A stretch of 64,000 nucleotides of DNA from Polaribacter aestuariivivens (GCF_005885675.1 NZ_VANR01000004.1:1-64000), one strand, 5' to 3'. Shown: positions 1 through 8,677, counted from the first letter of the stretch. Notes: generated by a model from the sequence alone, not told the origin. Program-made: numbers and translations.

Positions 1-2
1 CT

Positions 3-179
3 GCCTGTAAGCACAACAAAGGGTGTAGAGATATTTATGAAAGAATTGTAAATAAGGGTAAAAGTAAAAAATTAGCCTTGATTGCAGTATCTAATAAATT
101 ACTAAAACAAGCTTTTGCAATAGCAAAATCTGGACATCCATATGATCCAACTTTTGCTTCTGTTTTAAAGATAAATTAG
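3..179 (+). CDS. IS110-family transposase, C-terminal fragment (cut by window edge)
   Basis: An open frame runs in from the left edge and ends at TAG 177-179, giving 58 residues. It has the character of the C-terminal tail of IS110/IS1111 transposases: a basic helix with GKSKKLALIAVSNKLLKQAF and a closing segment HPYDPTF. In this family the C-terminal (transposase_20-like) part carries a catalytic serine that lies upstream of what is visible here. The recombinase body, the left end and any bridge-RNA region are outside the window. The family call rests on the tail alone, so a degenerate copy cannot be excluded. Confidence 0.7.
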   Translation, partial: ACKHNKGCRDIYERIVNKGKSKKLALIAVSNKLLKQAFAIAKSGHPYDPTFASVLKIN

Positions 180-209
180 TAAAATAATAGATGAGATTAT
201 ACTTTAAAA

Positions 210-233
210 AAGCTTAAACAAAAGTTTAAGCTT
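210..233. terminator. Perfect hairpin between convergent genes, likely bidirectional terminator
   Basis: A 10-bp perfect inverted repeat AAGCTTAAAC / GTTTAAGCTT (210-219, 224-233) with an AAAA loop. On the minus strand it is followed by TTTT, which suits termination after the phzF-like gene. It could also be a structure in the right end of the IS110-type element. Confidence 0.5.
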
Positions 234-305
234 AGTATAATAATGTTCAAATTTAATGAAGAAAAATGTTGTTTTTTAGCTCAGTTCTTTGTTGGCAACT
301 GGCTT

Positions 306-1187
306 TTAGTCGTTTATTTCAACCTCTAATTGTTTATTTAGTATTCCTTTTCCACCAGCCATTAAATCCTTTATTTTTTCGTTATCGATTTGTAATTTAA
401 CAATAATTAGACTTGGTGAAGGCTCTTTCATATATTTACCTTGTTGAATGTTAAAACTTTTTTTCTTGATTTTTAAAATGTCAAATAAATAACATCCAAG
501 TGGTCCAGCCGCCATTCCTGTTCCTGATTCTTCCAATATTCCATAACGAGGACCAAACATTCTTGAAGTAGCGTCATATTCTGTATCTATAGAAAATACA
601 TAGTAGCCAATTAAATCGAATTCATCACTAACTTCGCGTATCAAGTCAAAATCTGGAATCATATTCTTTAAAATCTCATTGCTTTTAACAGGAACGAGAA
701 TAAATGAATTTCCTGTATTTACTAATTGAATTGGTGCATTTGGGATTAGGTCAGTTTTCTTTAATCCTAATGATTTTAGAATCACACTTTCTTTGTGACT
801 TACATCAGTATATTTTGGAGCCAATTGTTCCATAAATGCTAAATCTCCAATTATTTCTATTTTTCGTTTCCCATCTATGGTTTCTTTTGAAGAACTATCA
901 TTCTTTAGAGCACCTATTTGTTTTAAATAAGAAAATGTTGCCACTGTGGCGTGTCCACAATGCGCTATTTGCTTAGTTGGAGTAAAGAAATCTAATTTAA
1001 AGTCTTCTGTTTTAGATTTTGAAACAAAAGCGGTTTCCGACAAGCCTACTTTTTTAGAAATCTCAAGTTTATTTTTAGCAGTTAATTCATCTGCGTTTAA
1101 AACTACACCTGCTGCGTTACCACCTTTTCCATTTTCGGCGAAAGCGTTAAGGATTTGTACTTTAATTATTTTTTTTGAATTGTCCAT
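306..1187 (-). CDS. PhzF-family isomerase/epimerase-like protein
   Basis: A 293-residue protein of the PhzF (diaminopimelate-epimerase fold) family; members are usually near 290 residues. Recognisable blocks are the N-terminal GGNAAGVVL, the catalytic-glutamate motif GLSETAF (Glu51), TPTKQIAHCGHATVAT, and the C-terminal EESGTGMAAGPLGCYLF. PhzF itself isomerises trans-2,3-dihydro-3-hydroxyanthranilate, but there are no phenazine genes here, so the substrate is unknown. The start at 1187 is preferred because the family homology begins just after it; an in-frame ATG at 1253 would overlap the upstream sigma gene and add unrelated residues. It lies 62 bp downstream of the SigZ-like gene on the same strand and is probably co-transcribed. 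Confidence 0.85.
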   Translation of the reverse strand: MDNSKKIIKVQILNAFAENGKGGNAAGVVLNADELTAKNKLEISKKVGLSETAFVSKSKTEDFKLDFFTPTKQIAHCGHATVATFSYLKQIGALKNDSSSKETIDGKRKIEIIGDLAFMEQLAPKYTDVSHKESVILKSLGLKKTDLIPNAPIQLVNTGNSFILVPVKSNEILKNMIPDFDLIREVSDEFDLIGYYVFSIDTEYDATSRMFGPRYGILEESGTGMAAGPLGCYLFDILKIKKKSFNIQQGKYMKEPSPSLIIVKLQIDNEKIKDLMAGGKGILNKQLEVEIND

Positions 1188-1249
1188 TTTTATTTTTTTA
1201 TATGTTATATAGGATGGACGTAATTGGTTGGAAAAAGACGTAACTAATT

Positions 1250-1780
1250 TCAATTATTTTCAAAATCTAGTAATTTACCTCTGCTATCAGATTCTACATT
1301 TGGGCAATCTAAAATATTTTTTCTTAAAATCTCTTTAGATTTTTGAACCCTTGATTTCGTTCCAGAATAAGAGATTTTTAAATGTTCTGATAGTTCTTTT
1401 TGTGAATAGTTTTTAAAGGAAGTTAAAATAATTGCTTCTTTATGTTGAGTAGAAAGGTTTTCTATTTTTTGATTGATGCAATTTGTTAGGTTTGAGTAAT
1501 CAAAATTATTACCCTCTGTTTCTGGGATATCTAAATCATTTATTGATATATTTTTATTCTCTTTTTTCCGAAAATAATCAATAATACTATTTCTAGTAAT
1601 TTGATAGACCCAAGATGTAAGTTTAGAAGTATGTTTTAGTTGATGGATTTTCGATTGGACTTTTAAGAAAACCTCTTGATGAATATCTTTTGATGTTTGT
1701 TCATCTTTTATTTTTCCTAAAATGAACTTATAAAGTTCTTCATTTAAGTCAATCCAAATTGTATTAATTTCAGTTTTCAC
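1250..1780 (-). CDS. sigZ: ECF RNA polymerase sigma factor, SigZ-like
   Basis: A 176-residue ECF sigma factor. Region 2 shows DIHQEVFLKV and the -10-binding helix TSWVYQITRNSIIDYFRKK. Region 4 shows LSTQHKEAIIL followed by a helix-turn-helix (YSQKELSEHLKISYSGTKSRVQKSKEIL). A C-terminal tail containing DCPNVES is typical of SigZ. The start codon is GTG at 1778-1780; no upstream ATG fits. No anti-sigma gene is adjacent. The 118-bp upstream gap holds two direct copies of an ACAAGCTAAAA-like unit (1790-1812 region, minus strand) that may be promoter related. It precedes the PhzF-like gene. Its regulon is unknown. Confidence 0.85.
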   Translation of the reverse strand: MKTEINTIWIDLNEELYKFILGKIKDEQTSKDIHQEVFLKVQSKIHQLKHTSKLTSWVYQITRNSIIDYFRKKENKNISINDLDIPETEGNNFDYSNLTNCINQKIENLSTQHKEAIILTSFKNYSQKELSEHLKISYSGTKSRVQKSKEILRKNILDCPNVESDSRGKLLDFENN

Positions 1781-1898
1781 AGTTTTGGTTTTAGCTTGTT
1801 TTTAGCTTGTTGCTAACATTAAACTGATATGATGTCTGTTTAAATGACTTATATCAGAAGTTAAACGAAGCTAATGGTTTTTTTTGAGAAAGTCAAGT

Positions 1899-2684
1899 TT
1901 AGCAATATTTCACAAATCTTTTCAAAGCATCAATCAACTCCGTTTTATTTTCAATATGACTCATGTGTCCATCATTAAAAACAACAACTTCTGTATTTGT
2001 TTTTTCGGCTTCTGCTAAAGACAATTCATAATTTAAAACAGGGTCTTTTTTACCAATAATTATCAGTTTTTTAAAGTCATTTTTTGCTAAAACATGATTT
2101 CTATTTAGGCGAATTCTCATACCTTCTTGCGCTGCAATATAACCTTGAATTGGTGTTTGTAAAGCTTCGCTTAAAGCCACTTTCATTTCCTCTTTAAATT
2201 TTGTTCTACTTTCTTCGCCAAACAAATTCAAAAAAGACATTCTAACCATATTTGTAAAGTTCTGTTGAATCATTTTATTGGCTCGTAAACGTAAATTTTT
2301 ACGTCCATCATCATCCTCATTTGAGGTGGAATTCATCAAACACAAACCTTTTATTTTTTGCGGATTTTTTTCTGCAAAAGCCAAAGCAACATAACCACCC
2401 AAAGAATGGCCAATTAAAATTGATTTTCGAATTTTTAAATGTTTTAAAACAGCTTCCAAGGTTTCTGCAAACAATTCCATAGAGTGAGAATACCCAATGC
2501 AATCTGTTTTTCCATGACCTAATAAATCAATGGTAATTACTCGATTTCTTTTAGCAATTTCAGGAATTATGTCTTTCCACATGGTGGAGTTTTCTAAAAA
2601 ACCATGAATTAAAACAACTGCAGTTCCTTTTCCTTCGTCAGAAAAAGAAATGTTTGCGTTTTTAAAAGTGATTGATTTTTGCAT
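1899..2684 (-). CDS. Alpha/beta-fold hydrolase
   Basis: A 261-residue soluble alpha/beta hydrolase. The oxyanion-hole segment is LIHGFLENSTMW, the nucleophile elbow is GHSLGGYVALAF (Ser in GHSLGG), an acid is likely in GKKDPVLNYE, and the catalytic His lies in DGHMSHIEN near the C terminus. No signal peptide is visible, so it is probably cytoplasmic. The family spans esterases, lipases and haloperoxidase-like enzymes, so the substrate cannot be named. The ATG at 2682-2684 is taken as the start; a TTG one codon upstream is less likely. It is divergent from the serine hydrolase with 46 bp between the two starts, so their promoters overlap. Confidence 0.85.
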   Translation of the reverse strand: MQKSITFKNANISFSDEGKGTAVVLIHGFLENSTMWKDIIPEIAKRNRVITIDLLGHGKTDCIGYSHSMELFAETLEAVLKHLKIRKSILIGHSLGGYVALAFAEKNPQKIKGLCLMNSTSNEDDDGRKNLRLRANKMIQQNFTNMVRMSFLNLFGEESRTKFKEEMKVALSEALQTPIQGYIAAQEGMRIRLNRNHVLAKNDFKKLIIIGKKDPVLNYELSLAEAEKTNTEVVVFNDGHMSHIENKTELIDALKRFVKYC

Positions 2685-2730
2685 CAATCAAAAATATGTA
2701 TATTTCACGTTTAAAAATAATTCTACAAAC

Positions 2731-4281
2731 ATGAAATTTATAAAAGGATTCATTTTCGCTTTTCTGTTATCATCAACAGTTGTTTCTGCTCAAATTCAAT
2801 ATAAAAAATTAGACAAATTAATACAAGAAACACTCACCACTTTCGATGTTCCTGGTATTTCTGTCGGAATTTTAAAAGATGGTGAAATTGTGTATGCAAA
2901 AGGTTATGGAGTACGTTCATTAACCACAAAAAAAGATATGAATGAAAATACTTTGGTTGGAGTTGCCTCTAACAGTAAAGGTTTTACCTGTTTTGCATTG
3001 GCGATGATGGTAGATGAAGGCAAATTAAATTGGGACGATAAAGTAAGAAAACACATTCCAGAATTTCAATTGTATGATGCTTGGGTAACACAAGAATTTA
3101 CGGTTAGAGATTTGGTTACACATAGAAGTGGAATGGCTTTAGGTGCAGGAGATTTAATGTTTTTTCCTGAAGGAAACGATTTTACAGTTACAGATGTGAT
3201 TAACAATGTAAAGCGCTTAAAACCAGAAAGTTCATTTCGAAGTAAATTTGCTTATAATAACAATATGTTTATCATTGCTGGTGAAGTTTTAAAACGTGTA
3301 AGTGGGTTTTCTTGGGAAGAATTTATCGAACAAAAAATAATGAAACCTGTTGGAATGAACAACAGTAAAGCTTCTTACAACAGAGTTACAAACCGTACCA
3401 ATATTATTGATGCACATACAAGAACTGAAGGAAAAGTAATTCAAATTCCTCACGATTGGAGCGAAACAGCAAATGCTGCAGGAGGAATTGTTAGTAATGT
3501 AAAAGACATGCTAACTTGGGCAAAATTTTTAATGAATGATGCTGTAACCGAAGATGGAAAACGTTTGTTAAGTTCGAATCAATTTCATGAGCTTTGGCAA
3601 TTGCAAACGCCTTTAAAAGTGGGTAAAAATGATTGGTACAACTCTAATTTTAGAGGGTATGGTTTGGGTTGGTTTTTAACCGATGTAAAAGGCGGATACA
3701 AGCAAGTATATCACACAGGTGGTTTGTTAGGTACTGTTACACAATTTACGATGATTCCAGATTTAAATTTAGGAATTATTGTTTTAACAAATCAAATGAA
3801 TGGAAACGCATTTAACACCATTACAAATACTATAAAAGATAGTTATTTAGATTATAAAGATAGAAATTGGATAAAAACCTATGGAGATAGAAATGCCAAC
3901 TATTTAAAATATAACGACAGTATAAAAGCAAGTGTTTACAACAAGATTACCTTGATTAAGAATGATAAAAGTTTACCAAAACCAAGTCAAATTGTGGGTA
4001 CTTATAACGATGCTTGGTTTGGTGATGTAATCATTTCTTTTGATGGAAATACATACACTATAAAAAGCAAAAGATCTACAGATATAATTGGCGAACTACT
4101 ACCTTATAATTACACTACTTACGTTGCAAAATGGAACAATAGAAGTTTTGATGCCGATGTTTTTGTAAACTTTACTTTTGATGAAAATGGAAACGCAACA
4201 GGTGCAACTATGAAATTTGTAGCACCAATTACCGATTTCAGCTTCGATTTTGAACATTTAAACCTTAAAAAAGTAGACTAA
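2731..4281 (+). CDS. Secreted serine hydrolase, class C beta-lactamase/PBP fold
   Basis: A 516-residue protein with an N-terminal signal peptide ending VVSAQ. The class C beta-lactamase/esterase fold shows the S-x-x-K motif SNSK (Ser80, Lys83), a YNN motif in FAYNNNMF, and a C-terminal HTGG in VYHTGGLLGT (the KTG equivalent). A C-terminal extension (about residues 410-516, from KPSQIVGTYNDAWFG) resembles the DUF3471 domain often appended to this family. It is probably a periplasmic peptidase or esterase rather than a true antibiotic beta-lactamase. The start at 2731 gives a clean signal peptide; longer in-frame starts run into the divergent gene. The stop is followed within two bases by brnQ. 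Confidence 0.88.
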   Translation: MKFIKGFIFAFLLSSTVVSAQIQYKKLDKLIQETLTTFDVPGISVGILKDGEIVYAKGYGVRSLTTKKDMNENTLVGVASNSKGFTCFALAMMVDEGKLNWDDKVRKHIPEFQLYDAWVTQEFTVRDLVTHRSGMALGAGDLMFFPEGNDFTVTDVINNVKRLKPESSFRSKFAYNNNMFIIAGEVLKRVSGFSWEEFIEQKIMKPVGMNNSKASYNRVTNRTNIIDAHTRTEGKVIQIPHDWSETANAAGGIVSNVKDMLTWAKFLMNDAVTEDGKRLLSSNQFHELWQLQTPLKVGKNDWYNSNFRGYGLGWFLTDVKGGYKQVYHTGGLLGTVTQFTMIPDLNLGIIVLTNQMNGNAFNTITNTIKDSYLDYKDRNWIKTYGDRNANYLKYNDSIKASVYNKITLIKNDKSLPKPSQIVGTYNDAWFGDVIISFDGNTYTIKSKRSTDIIGELLPYNYTTYVAKWNNRSFDADVFVNFTFDENGNATGATMKFVAPITDFSFDFEHLNLKKVD

Positions 4282-4282
4282 T

Positions 4283-5557
4283 TTGAACAAAACAAAAGAA
4301 ATTTGGATTGCTGGTTTCGCACTTTTTTCACTCTTTTTTGGAGCAGGAAATTTGATTTTACCTCCATCTTTGGGTGCAAATTCTGGTTCAGATTGGTGGA
4401 TTGTTGTATTTGGTTTTGTGCTAACAGCAGTTACCATTCCTATTTTAGCGATTTTTGCGCACGCAAAATTACAAGGAACGTTATACGATTTTGGTAAAAA
4501 AGTTTCTCCTTTGTTTAGTACTGTTTATTGTTTGCTAATCTATTTGATTGCCATCGCAATTCCATCACCAAGAACAGCAGCTGTAACGCATGAAATGACT
4601 GTGCAACCTTTTGCAAATACAGCAGCAATTTATACCAGTATTATTTACTTTGTTTTGGTATTTATTTTTGCCATCAACAGATCTAGAGTAATTGGTTTAA
4701 TTGGTAAGTTTTTAACGCCAATTATTGTACTTATTTTATTAATTATTATCGGAATTGCTGTTTTTAGTGCACCAGGAATTGTAACGCCTTCAACATTTAA
4801 AACCCCTTTTGTAGATGGAGTTTTAGAAGGTTACCAAACGTTTGATGCGATTGGTGGTGTTGTGGTTGGCGCAGTAATTATTATTTCTTTAAACTACAGT
4901 TCGCACACCACTTTTGATGCGAAAAGAAAACTCATTAGAAAAGCAGGTTTTATTGCAGGAACTGGTTTGTTGCTAATTTACGGAGGTTTAATTTTAAGCG
5001 GATCTTTATTGGCATCTACATTTGCAGAAAACGCTTCCAGAACAGCAATTTTAACGAGCTTAAGTATACAAACTTTAGGAAATTTAGGAACTACGTTTTT
5101 GAGTGTTTTAGTGGCGTTAGCTTGTTTTACTACTGCAATTGGTATTGTTACAGGAACTGCAGATTACATCAAAGGAATTTGCAACGAATCGAAAAAAGCA
5201 TATATTATTACTGCAGCAATTGCTTCTGTAATTGGAATTTTCGTAGGAAGTTATCAAGTAGATTTAATTATTACTTTGGCTGTACCTGCGTTGATGTTTT
5301 TATATCCAATAACTATTGTGTTGATTTTACTAAACATTGTACCCAATAAATATGCCTCAAAATTGGTGTTTAGAGGCGTTGTTTTAGTGACGTTTATTTT
5401 TAGTGTTCCAGATTTTTTAGGATTTGTAATTCCGAGAGAAAATTTAGTTGGGATTAAAAACATAATTCCGTTAGCAAACTTTAGTTTGGGTTGGGTTTTA
5501 CCATCTATTTTGGTTTTTTTCGGGTTGAATTTAATACCAAATAAAACAAATGAATAA
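4283..5557 (+). CDS. brnQ: Branched-chain amino acid:cation symporter BrnQ
   Basis: A 424-residue inner-membrane transporter with about 12 hydrophobic segments. The N terminus IWIAGFALFSLFFGAGNLI is the family signature, and segments such as FDAIGGVVVGAVI and TGTADYIKGIC are also typical. It imports leucine, isoleucine and valine with sodium or protons. The start is TTG (4283-4285), one base after the TAA of the upstream hydrolase. No ATG is in position, so translation is probably coupled. The 3' end overlaps the AbiH-family gene by 8 bp. Confidence 0.92.
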   Translation: MNKTKEIWIAGFALFSLFFGAGNLILPPSLGANSGSDWWIVVFGFVLTAVTIPILAIFAHAKLQGTLYDFGKKVSPLFSTVYCLLIYLIAIAIPSPRTAAVTHEMTVQPFANTAAIYTSIIYFVLVFIFAINRSRVIGLIGKFLTPIIVLILLIIIGIAVFSAPGIVTPSTFKTPFVDGVLEGYQTFDAIGGVVVGAVIIISLNYSSHTTFDAKRKLIRKAGFIAGTGLLLIYGGLILSGSLLASTFAENASRTAILTSLSIQTLGNLGTTFLSVLVALACFTTAIGIVTGTADYIKGICNESKKAYIITAAIASVIGIFVGSYQVDLIITLAVPALMFLYPITIVLILLNIVPNKYASKLVFRGVVLVTFIFSVPDFLGFVIPRENLVGIKNIIPLANFSLGWVLPSILVFFGLNLIPNKTNE

Positions 5558-6791
5558 ATTAATACTTGTCGGAAATGGCTTTGATTTAGCTCACGGTTTA
5601 CCAACTTCTTATAAGGATTTCATTAATGATATATGGAAAAATTTAGAAAAGAATTATTTAGAGATAGAGTACAGTAAAGTATTTGAAATAGACAATGATT
5701 TAATTCATTTATTATCAACTAAAAAAATAGAAAACTTTAGTGATTTTAATATTTTAATGAATGAAATTTCTTATGCAAATGATATTTCTTATAATAAGGA
5801 TATATTATTTATTGAAGATAAATTTCATAGAAAAACCTTATTAAAGGTCAAAAATGATTTTTTTGTATTGATAAATAACAAAAACTCAATTGAAAACTGG
5901 GTAGATATTGAAAATGAATACTATTTACAACTAAAGAAAATTGTAAAGTTAAAATTTGGAAATTTTGACGAAAATCAAACAAAAAAAACCAGAAAAGAAA
6001 AAATTTTGAAATTAAATAATGAATTCGAAGAGGTAAAAAATCTTTTAATTAAATATTTAGACAATAAAGTTTTAAAGAAATTTGACGTAGAGAAAATTGC
6101 AACAAAAGAAGAATTTATAAAAATTTATGACATTTTTAAACCTAATTCATCGCTTAATAATAATAAATGGGATGATCGTGAATTTACTTTAGAAAAAGAT
6201 GTTGAACATATTAATAAAATTTATAAAGAAGAAGAGTTGAGTAAGAATGTTTACTGTGAATCTTATATAGCAAACTTTAATTATACAGATAGTTCTTGTT
6301 TTTATAATTTAGTTACTTATCAAAATATCTCTTATAGGAATACTAATATTAATAGCATTCATGGAGAAGTAAATTCTGAACATTTTAAACCAGTCTTTGG
6401 CTTTGGTGATGAAATGGATGAAGATTATCAGTTAATAGAAAATATTGATGACAATGAATATTTAAAGTTTTTTAAATCTTTTCAATACTTTCAAAATACT
6501 GCATACAATAATTTATTAAGACAAATTGATAGTATAAAATATCAAGTCATAGTTTTAGGACATTCCTGTGGCTTATCTGATAGAGTATTATTAAATACAA
6601 TTTTTGAGCATGAAAACTGTCGTTCAATTAAAATTTATTATCATCAAAGAGAAGATGGGTCAGATAATTACTTAGATATAGTAAAAAATATTTCACGTCA
6701 TTTTAAAGATAAATCTTCAATGAGAAGAAAGATAGTTAGTAAAGAACTTTCTTCACCTTTACCTCAAAATGTTCGTTTTCAAAAAAAATAA
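5550..6791 (+). CDS. AbiH-family abortive infection protein
   Basis: A 413-residue protein with both AbiH signatures: the N-terminal KLILVGNGFDLAHGLPTSY and the C-terminal VIVLGHSCGLSDRVLL. The middle is charged, rich in Lys, Asn and Asp, and very AT-rich compared with the flanking brnQ and AraC genes, which suggests a later arrival. AbiH from Lactococcus confers abortive infection against phages; the mechanism is unresolved, and other homologues are untested. It overlaps brnQ by 8 bp (ATG 5550-5552) and is in frame with the next gene across a stop. It is a single gene, with no toxin-antitoxin partner or other defence gene nearby. Confidence 0.88.
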   Translation: MNKLILVGNGFDLAHGLPTSYKDFINDIWKNLEKNYLEIEYSKVFEIDNDLIHLLSTKKIENFSDFNILMNEISYANDISYNKDILFIEDKFHRKTLLKVKNDFFVLINNKNSIENWVDIENEYYLQLKKIVKLKFGNFDENQTKKTRKEKILKLNNEFEEVKNLLIKYLDNKVLKKFDVEKIATKEEFIKIYDIFKPNSSLNNNKWDDREFTLEKDVEHINKIYKEEELSKNVYCESYIANFNYTDSSCFYNLVTYQNISYRNTNINSIHGEVNSEHFKPVFGFGDEMDEDYQLIENIDDNEYLKFFKSFQYFQNTAYNNLLRQIDSIKYQVIVLGHSCGLSDRVLLNTIFEHENCRSIKIYYHQREDGSDNYLDIVKNISRHFKDKSSMRRKIVSKELSSPLPQNVRFQKK

Positions 6792-6830
6792 GTTTCCAAA
6801 AACTTTCACGACCAAACAAAAAAATACAAT

Positions 6831-7670
6831 TTGGCAGTTCAAGACATCGCAACATATTCGTTTAAAGATACATTTTCGTTAAGTAAAGTTCAGTTTGATA
6901 AAGCGTGTACCATAAACCATAATGAGCAAATAAACGCATATGCTATTTATTGGATTCAAGAAGGAAAAGGAACGTACAATATCGATTTTGAAGAATATTC
7001 TTTTGACGATAATGTATTGTTTTTTTTGTCACCAAATCAAGTTTTTACAGTCGATTCAGAAAAAATAAAAACAGCTTATAAACTTACTTTTGTGCGAGAT
7101 TTTTACTGCATACAAACACACGATGCAGAAGTAGCTTGTAACGGAATTCTCTTCAATAATATTTACGAAACGCCGTTTGTAAAACCTTGCGAAAAAGACA
7201 CAGCAAAACTCAATTTTATTTTAGAGAGTTTGGTGGAGGAATTTCAGCAAAACGAAACTGCACAATATGACATGTTGCAGTCGTATTTAAAGCAATTTAT
7301 CATTCATGCAGTTCGTGTAAAAAAGGAAAATCACGTTATAAAAGAAGACACAGAAACGCGATTGTTTAAAGACTTTAGTTTGTTAGTAGAGCAAAATTTT
7401 AAAACGCTACATTCTGTAACAGATTATGCAAACAGATTAGGAATTTCGCCAAAATCCGTTACAAAACACTTCCAGAAATTGGGTACAAAAACACCATCTC
7501 AATTTATAAAAAACCGCATTTTATTAGAAGCAAAACGCTTGTTAATTTATACCGATAAAACCGTAAAAGAAATCGCTTTTGAGCTCGGTTTTAACGATCC
7601 TGCCTATTTTACGCGCTTTTTTACCAAAGCAATTTCCAAATCTCCATTGCAGTTTAAAAAAGAATATTAA
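6831..7670 (+). CDS. AraC-family transcriptional regulator
   Basis: A 279-residue regulator with an N-terminal cupin-like sensor domain (about residues 1-150, including EGKGTYNIDFEEYSF) and a C-terminal double helix-turn-helix (about 190-279; LGISPKSVTKHFQKLG and TVKEIAFELGFNDPAYFTRFF). The start is TTG at 6831; no ATG lies upstream in this frame before the AbiH stop. A spaced pair of TTGTCCA repeats (7839-7866), just before the following small operon, is a plausible binding site. From order and strand I infer that it controls the microprotein/AhpD-like/cupredoxin operon, possibly in response to oxidative or electrophile stress. Confidence 0.88.
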   Translation: MAVQDIATYSFKDTFSLSKVQFDKACTINHNEQINAYAIYWIQEGKGTYNIDFEEYSFDDNVLFFLSPNQVFTVDSEKIKTAYKLTFVRDFYCIQTHDAEVACNGILFNNIYETPFVKPCEKDTAKLNFILESLVEEFQQNETAQYDMLQSYLKQFIIHAVRVKKENHVIKEDTETRLFKDFSLLVEQNFKTLHSVTDYANRLGISPKSVTKHFQKLGTKTPSQFIKNRILLEAKRLLIYTDKTVKEIAFELGFNDPAYFTRFFTKAISKSPLQFKKEY

Positions 7671-7703
7671 TACCAAACTCGTTTCAGTATCTATTCTAAA
7701 TTA

Positions 7704-7814
7704 TTGGGCGTGCCTTTTTTCAGAAAAAGAAAAAAGTTAGGCTTTCACAACTCGCTTTTTTAAGTTTTATCAAACTTAAAAAGAGCTCAAACAACTTGTT
7801 CAATCCTTCACGCG
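7704..7814 (+). repeat. Dispersed structured repeat, copy 1
   Basis: This stretch shares an ordered set of blocks with 15658-15750: TTGGGCGT, GGCTTTC-like, CTCGCTTTTT, AAAGAGCTCAAACA, CAATCC and ACGC. It folds as an inner hairpin (7755-7767 with 7772-7783, TATC loop, one bulged T) and a short outer stem GCGTG (7708-7712) with CACGC (7809-7813). The second copy keeps both stems with different bases, so the pairing looks selected. It contains no ORF. Function unknown; REP-like or RNA-level roles are possible. Confidence 0.65.
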
Positions 7815-7838
7815 TGCATTTTTGCCAACATTTTTTCC

Positions 7839-7866
7839 TTGTCCAAACCAAAGGAACTTTTGTCCA
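7839..7866 (+). promoter_or_regulatory. Direct repeats TTGTCCA x2, candidate AraC operator
   Basis: Two exact TTGTCCA copies (7839-7845 and 7860-7866) start 21 bp apart, about two helical turns, as AraC-type dimers prefer. A near-consensus -7 element CATCTTTG lies at 7890-7897, and the microprotein ATG is at 7934. The AraC-family gene immediately upstream is the natural candidate ligand. Inferred from spacing only. Confidence 0.45.
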
Positions 7867-7933
7867 TTTTTAAGCCTTCATGTTGGTTGCATCTTTGCAA
7901 TGTCAATCAGTACAAATTAAAAATATACAAATT

Positions 7934-8029
7934 ATGAAAACACAAGAACAAGCACAATGTCCAAACTGTTGGGGTTACCAAACCTATGATGAACAAAACA
8001 CAGAACAACAAATTTGTATCTGCGAATAA
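7934..8029 (+). CDS. 31-residue CxxC/CxC cysteine microprotein
   Basis: A short ORF, ATG 7934 to TAA 8027-8029. It encodes an acidic, soluble 31-residue peptide with a CPNC pair (Cys9, Cys12) followed by WGYQTYD, and a CIC pair (Cys28, Cys30) near the C terminus. Four cysteines in this arrangement suggest one zinc or iron site, or a redox-active peptide. I recall CPNCWG microproteins as common in Flavobacteriaceae, but I cannot assign a function. It is the first gene after the direct repeats and promoter-like element, with the AhpD-like gene 96 bp downstream. The conserved-looking motif and position argue against chance. Confidence 0.7.
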   Translation: MKTQEQAQCPNCWGYQTYDEQNTEQQICICE

Positions 8030-8125
8030 ACAACTGTCATTTCAATTTCAATGACAATTCTAATAATAAATAACAAATTAAAAACAAGATGCTGAAACAA
8101 GTTCAGCATTGTAAAAACAAAAATT

Positions 8126-8677
8126 ATGAGCACATTTAACGTACCAACAAAAAACGAAGTATCAGAAAACAACCAAGCAATTTTTAATCAATTAGAAAAA
8201 GGACTAGGTTTTGTACCAAATTTATACGCAACTTTTGCACACAGTGAAACTGCTTTGGCAAACTTTTTAGCAATTGGAAATGGAAAAACAAGTTTTTCAG
8301 CAAAAGAAAAAGAAGTAATTAATTTAGCAGTAAGTCAAGTAAACGAATGTGTGTATTGTTTATCAGCACACACTGCCATTGGTAAAATGAATGGTTTTAC
8401 AGCAAATCAAATATTAGAATTAAGAGCAGGAACAGCTTCTTTTGACTCAAAATTAGATGCTTTGGCAAAATTCGCAAGAAACATTGCTTTAAACAGAGGA
8501 GCAACAGACCCAACAATTTTAGAAAACTTATTAGAACAAGGTTACACCAAAGGAAACGTGGCAGATGCAGTTATTTTGGTAGGAGAAATAACCATTACCA
8601 ATTATTTCCACAGAACAACAGAAGTTCCTGTAGATTTTCCAGTAGTTGCAGTAGCTGATATTTTAGAAACAGTTTAA
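8126..8677 (+). CDS. Carboxymuconolactone decarboxylase / AhpD-like protein
   Basis: A 183-residue protein of the AhpD/CMD superfamily. The catalytic segment is ECVYCLSAH, giving Glu74, Cys75, Cys78 and His82, the E-C-x-x-C-x-x-x-H arrangement of alkylhydroperoxidase AhpD-type enzymes. Helices around it (LAVSQVN, ALAKFARNIALNRG) fit the fold. Such proteins act as thiol-dependent peroxidase or disulfide reductase partners in the cytoplasm; no lactone-degradation genes are nearby, so a true decarboxylase role is unlikely. It sits between the cysteine microprotein and the cupredoxin-like gene (35-bp gap), downstream of an AraC regulator. The group looks like an inducible redox operon. Confidence 0.88.
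   Translation: MSTFNVPTKNEVSENNQAIFNQLEKGLGFVPNLYATFAHSETALANFLAIGNGKTSFSAKEKEVINLAVSQVNECVYCLSAHTAIGKMNGFTANQILELRAGTASFDSKLDALAKFARNIALNRGATDPTILENLLEQGYTKGNVADAVILVGEITITNYFHRTTEVPVDFPVVAVADILETV

Noticed and set aside
306..1187. Phenazine biosynthesis from the PhzF-like gene
   Set aside because: No other phz genes are present; PhzF-family proteins are widespread outside phenazine pathways.
2650..2730. N-terminal extension of the serine hydrolase
   Set aside because: It would overlap the divergent hydrolase gene and bury the clear signal peptide starting at 2731.
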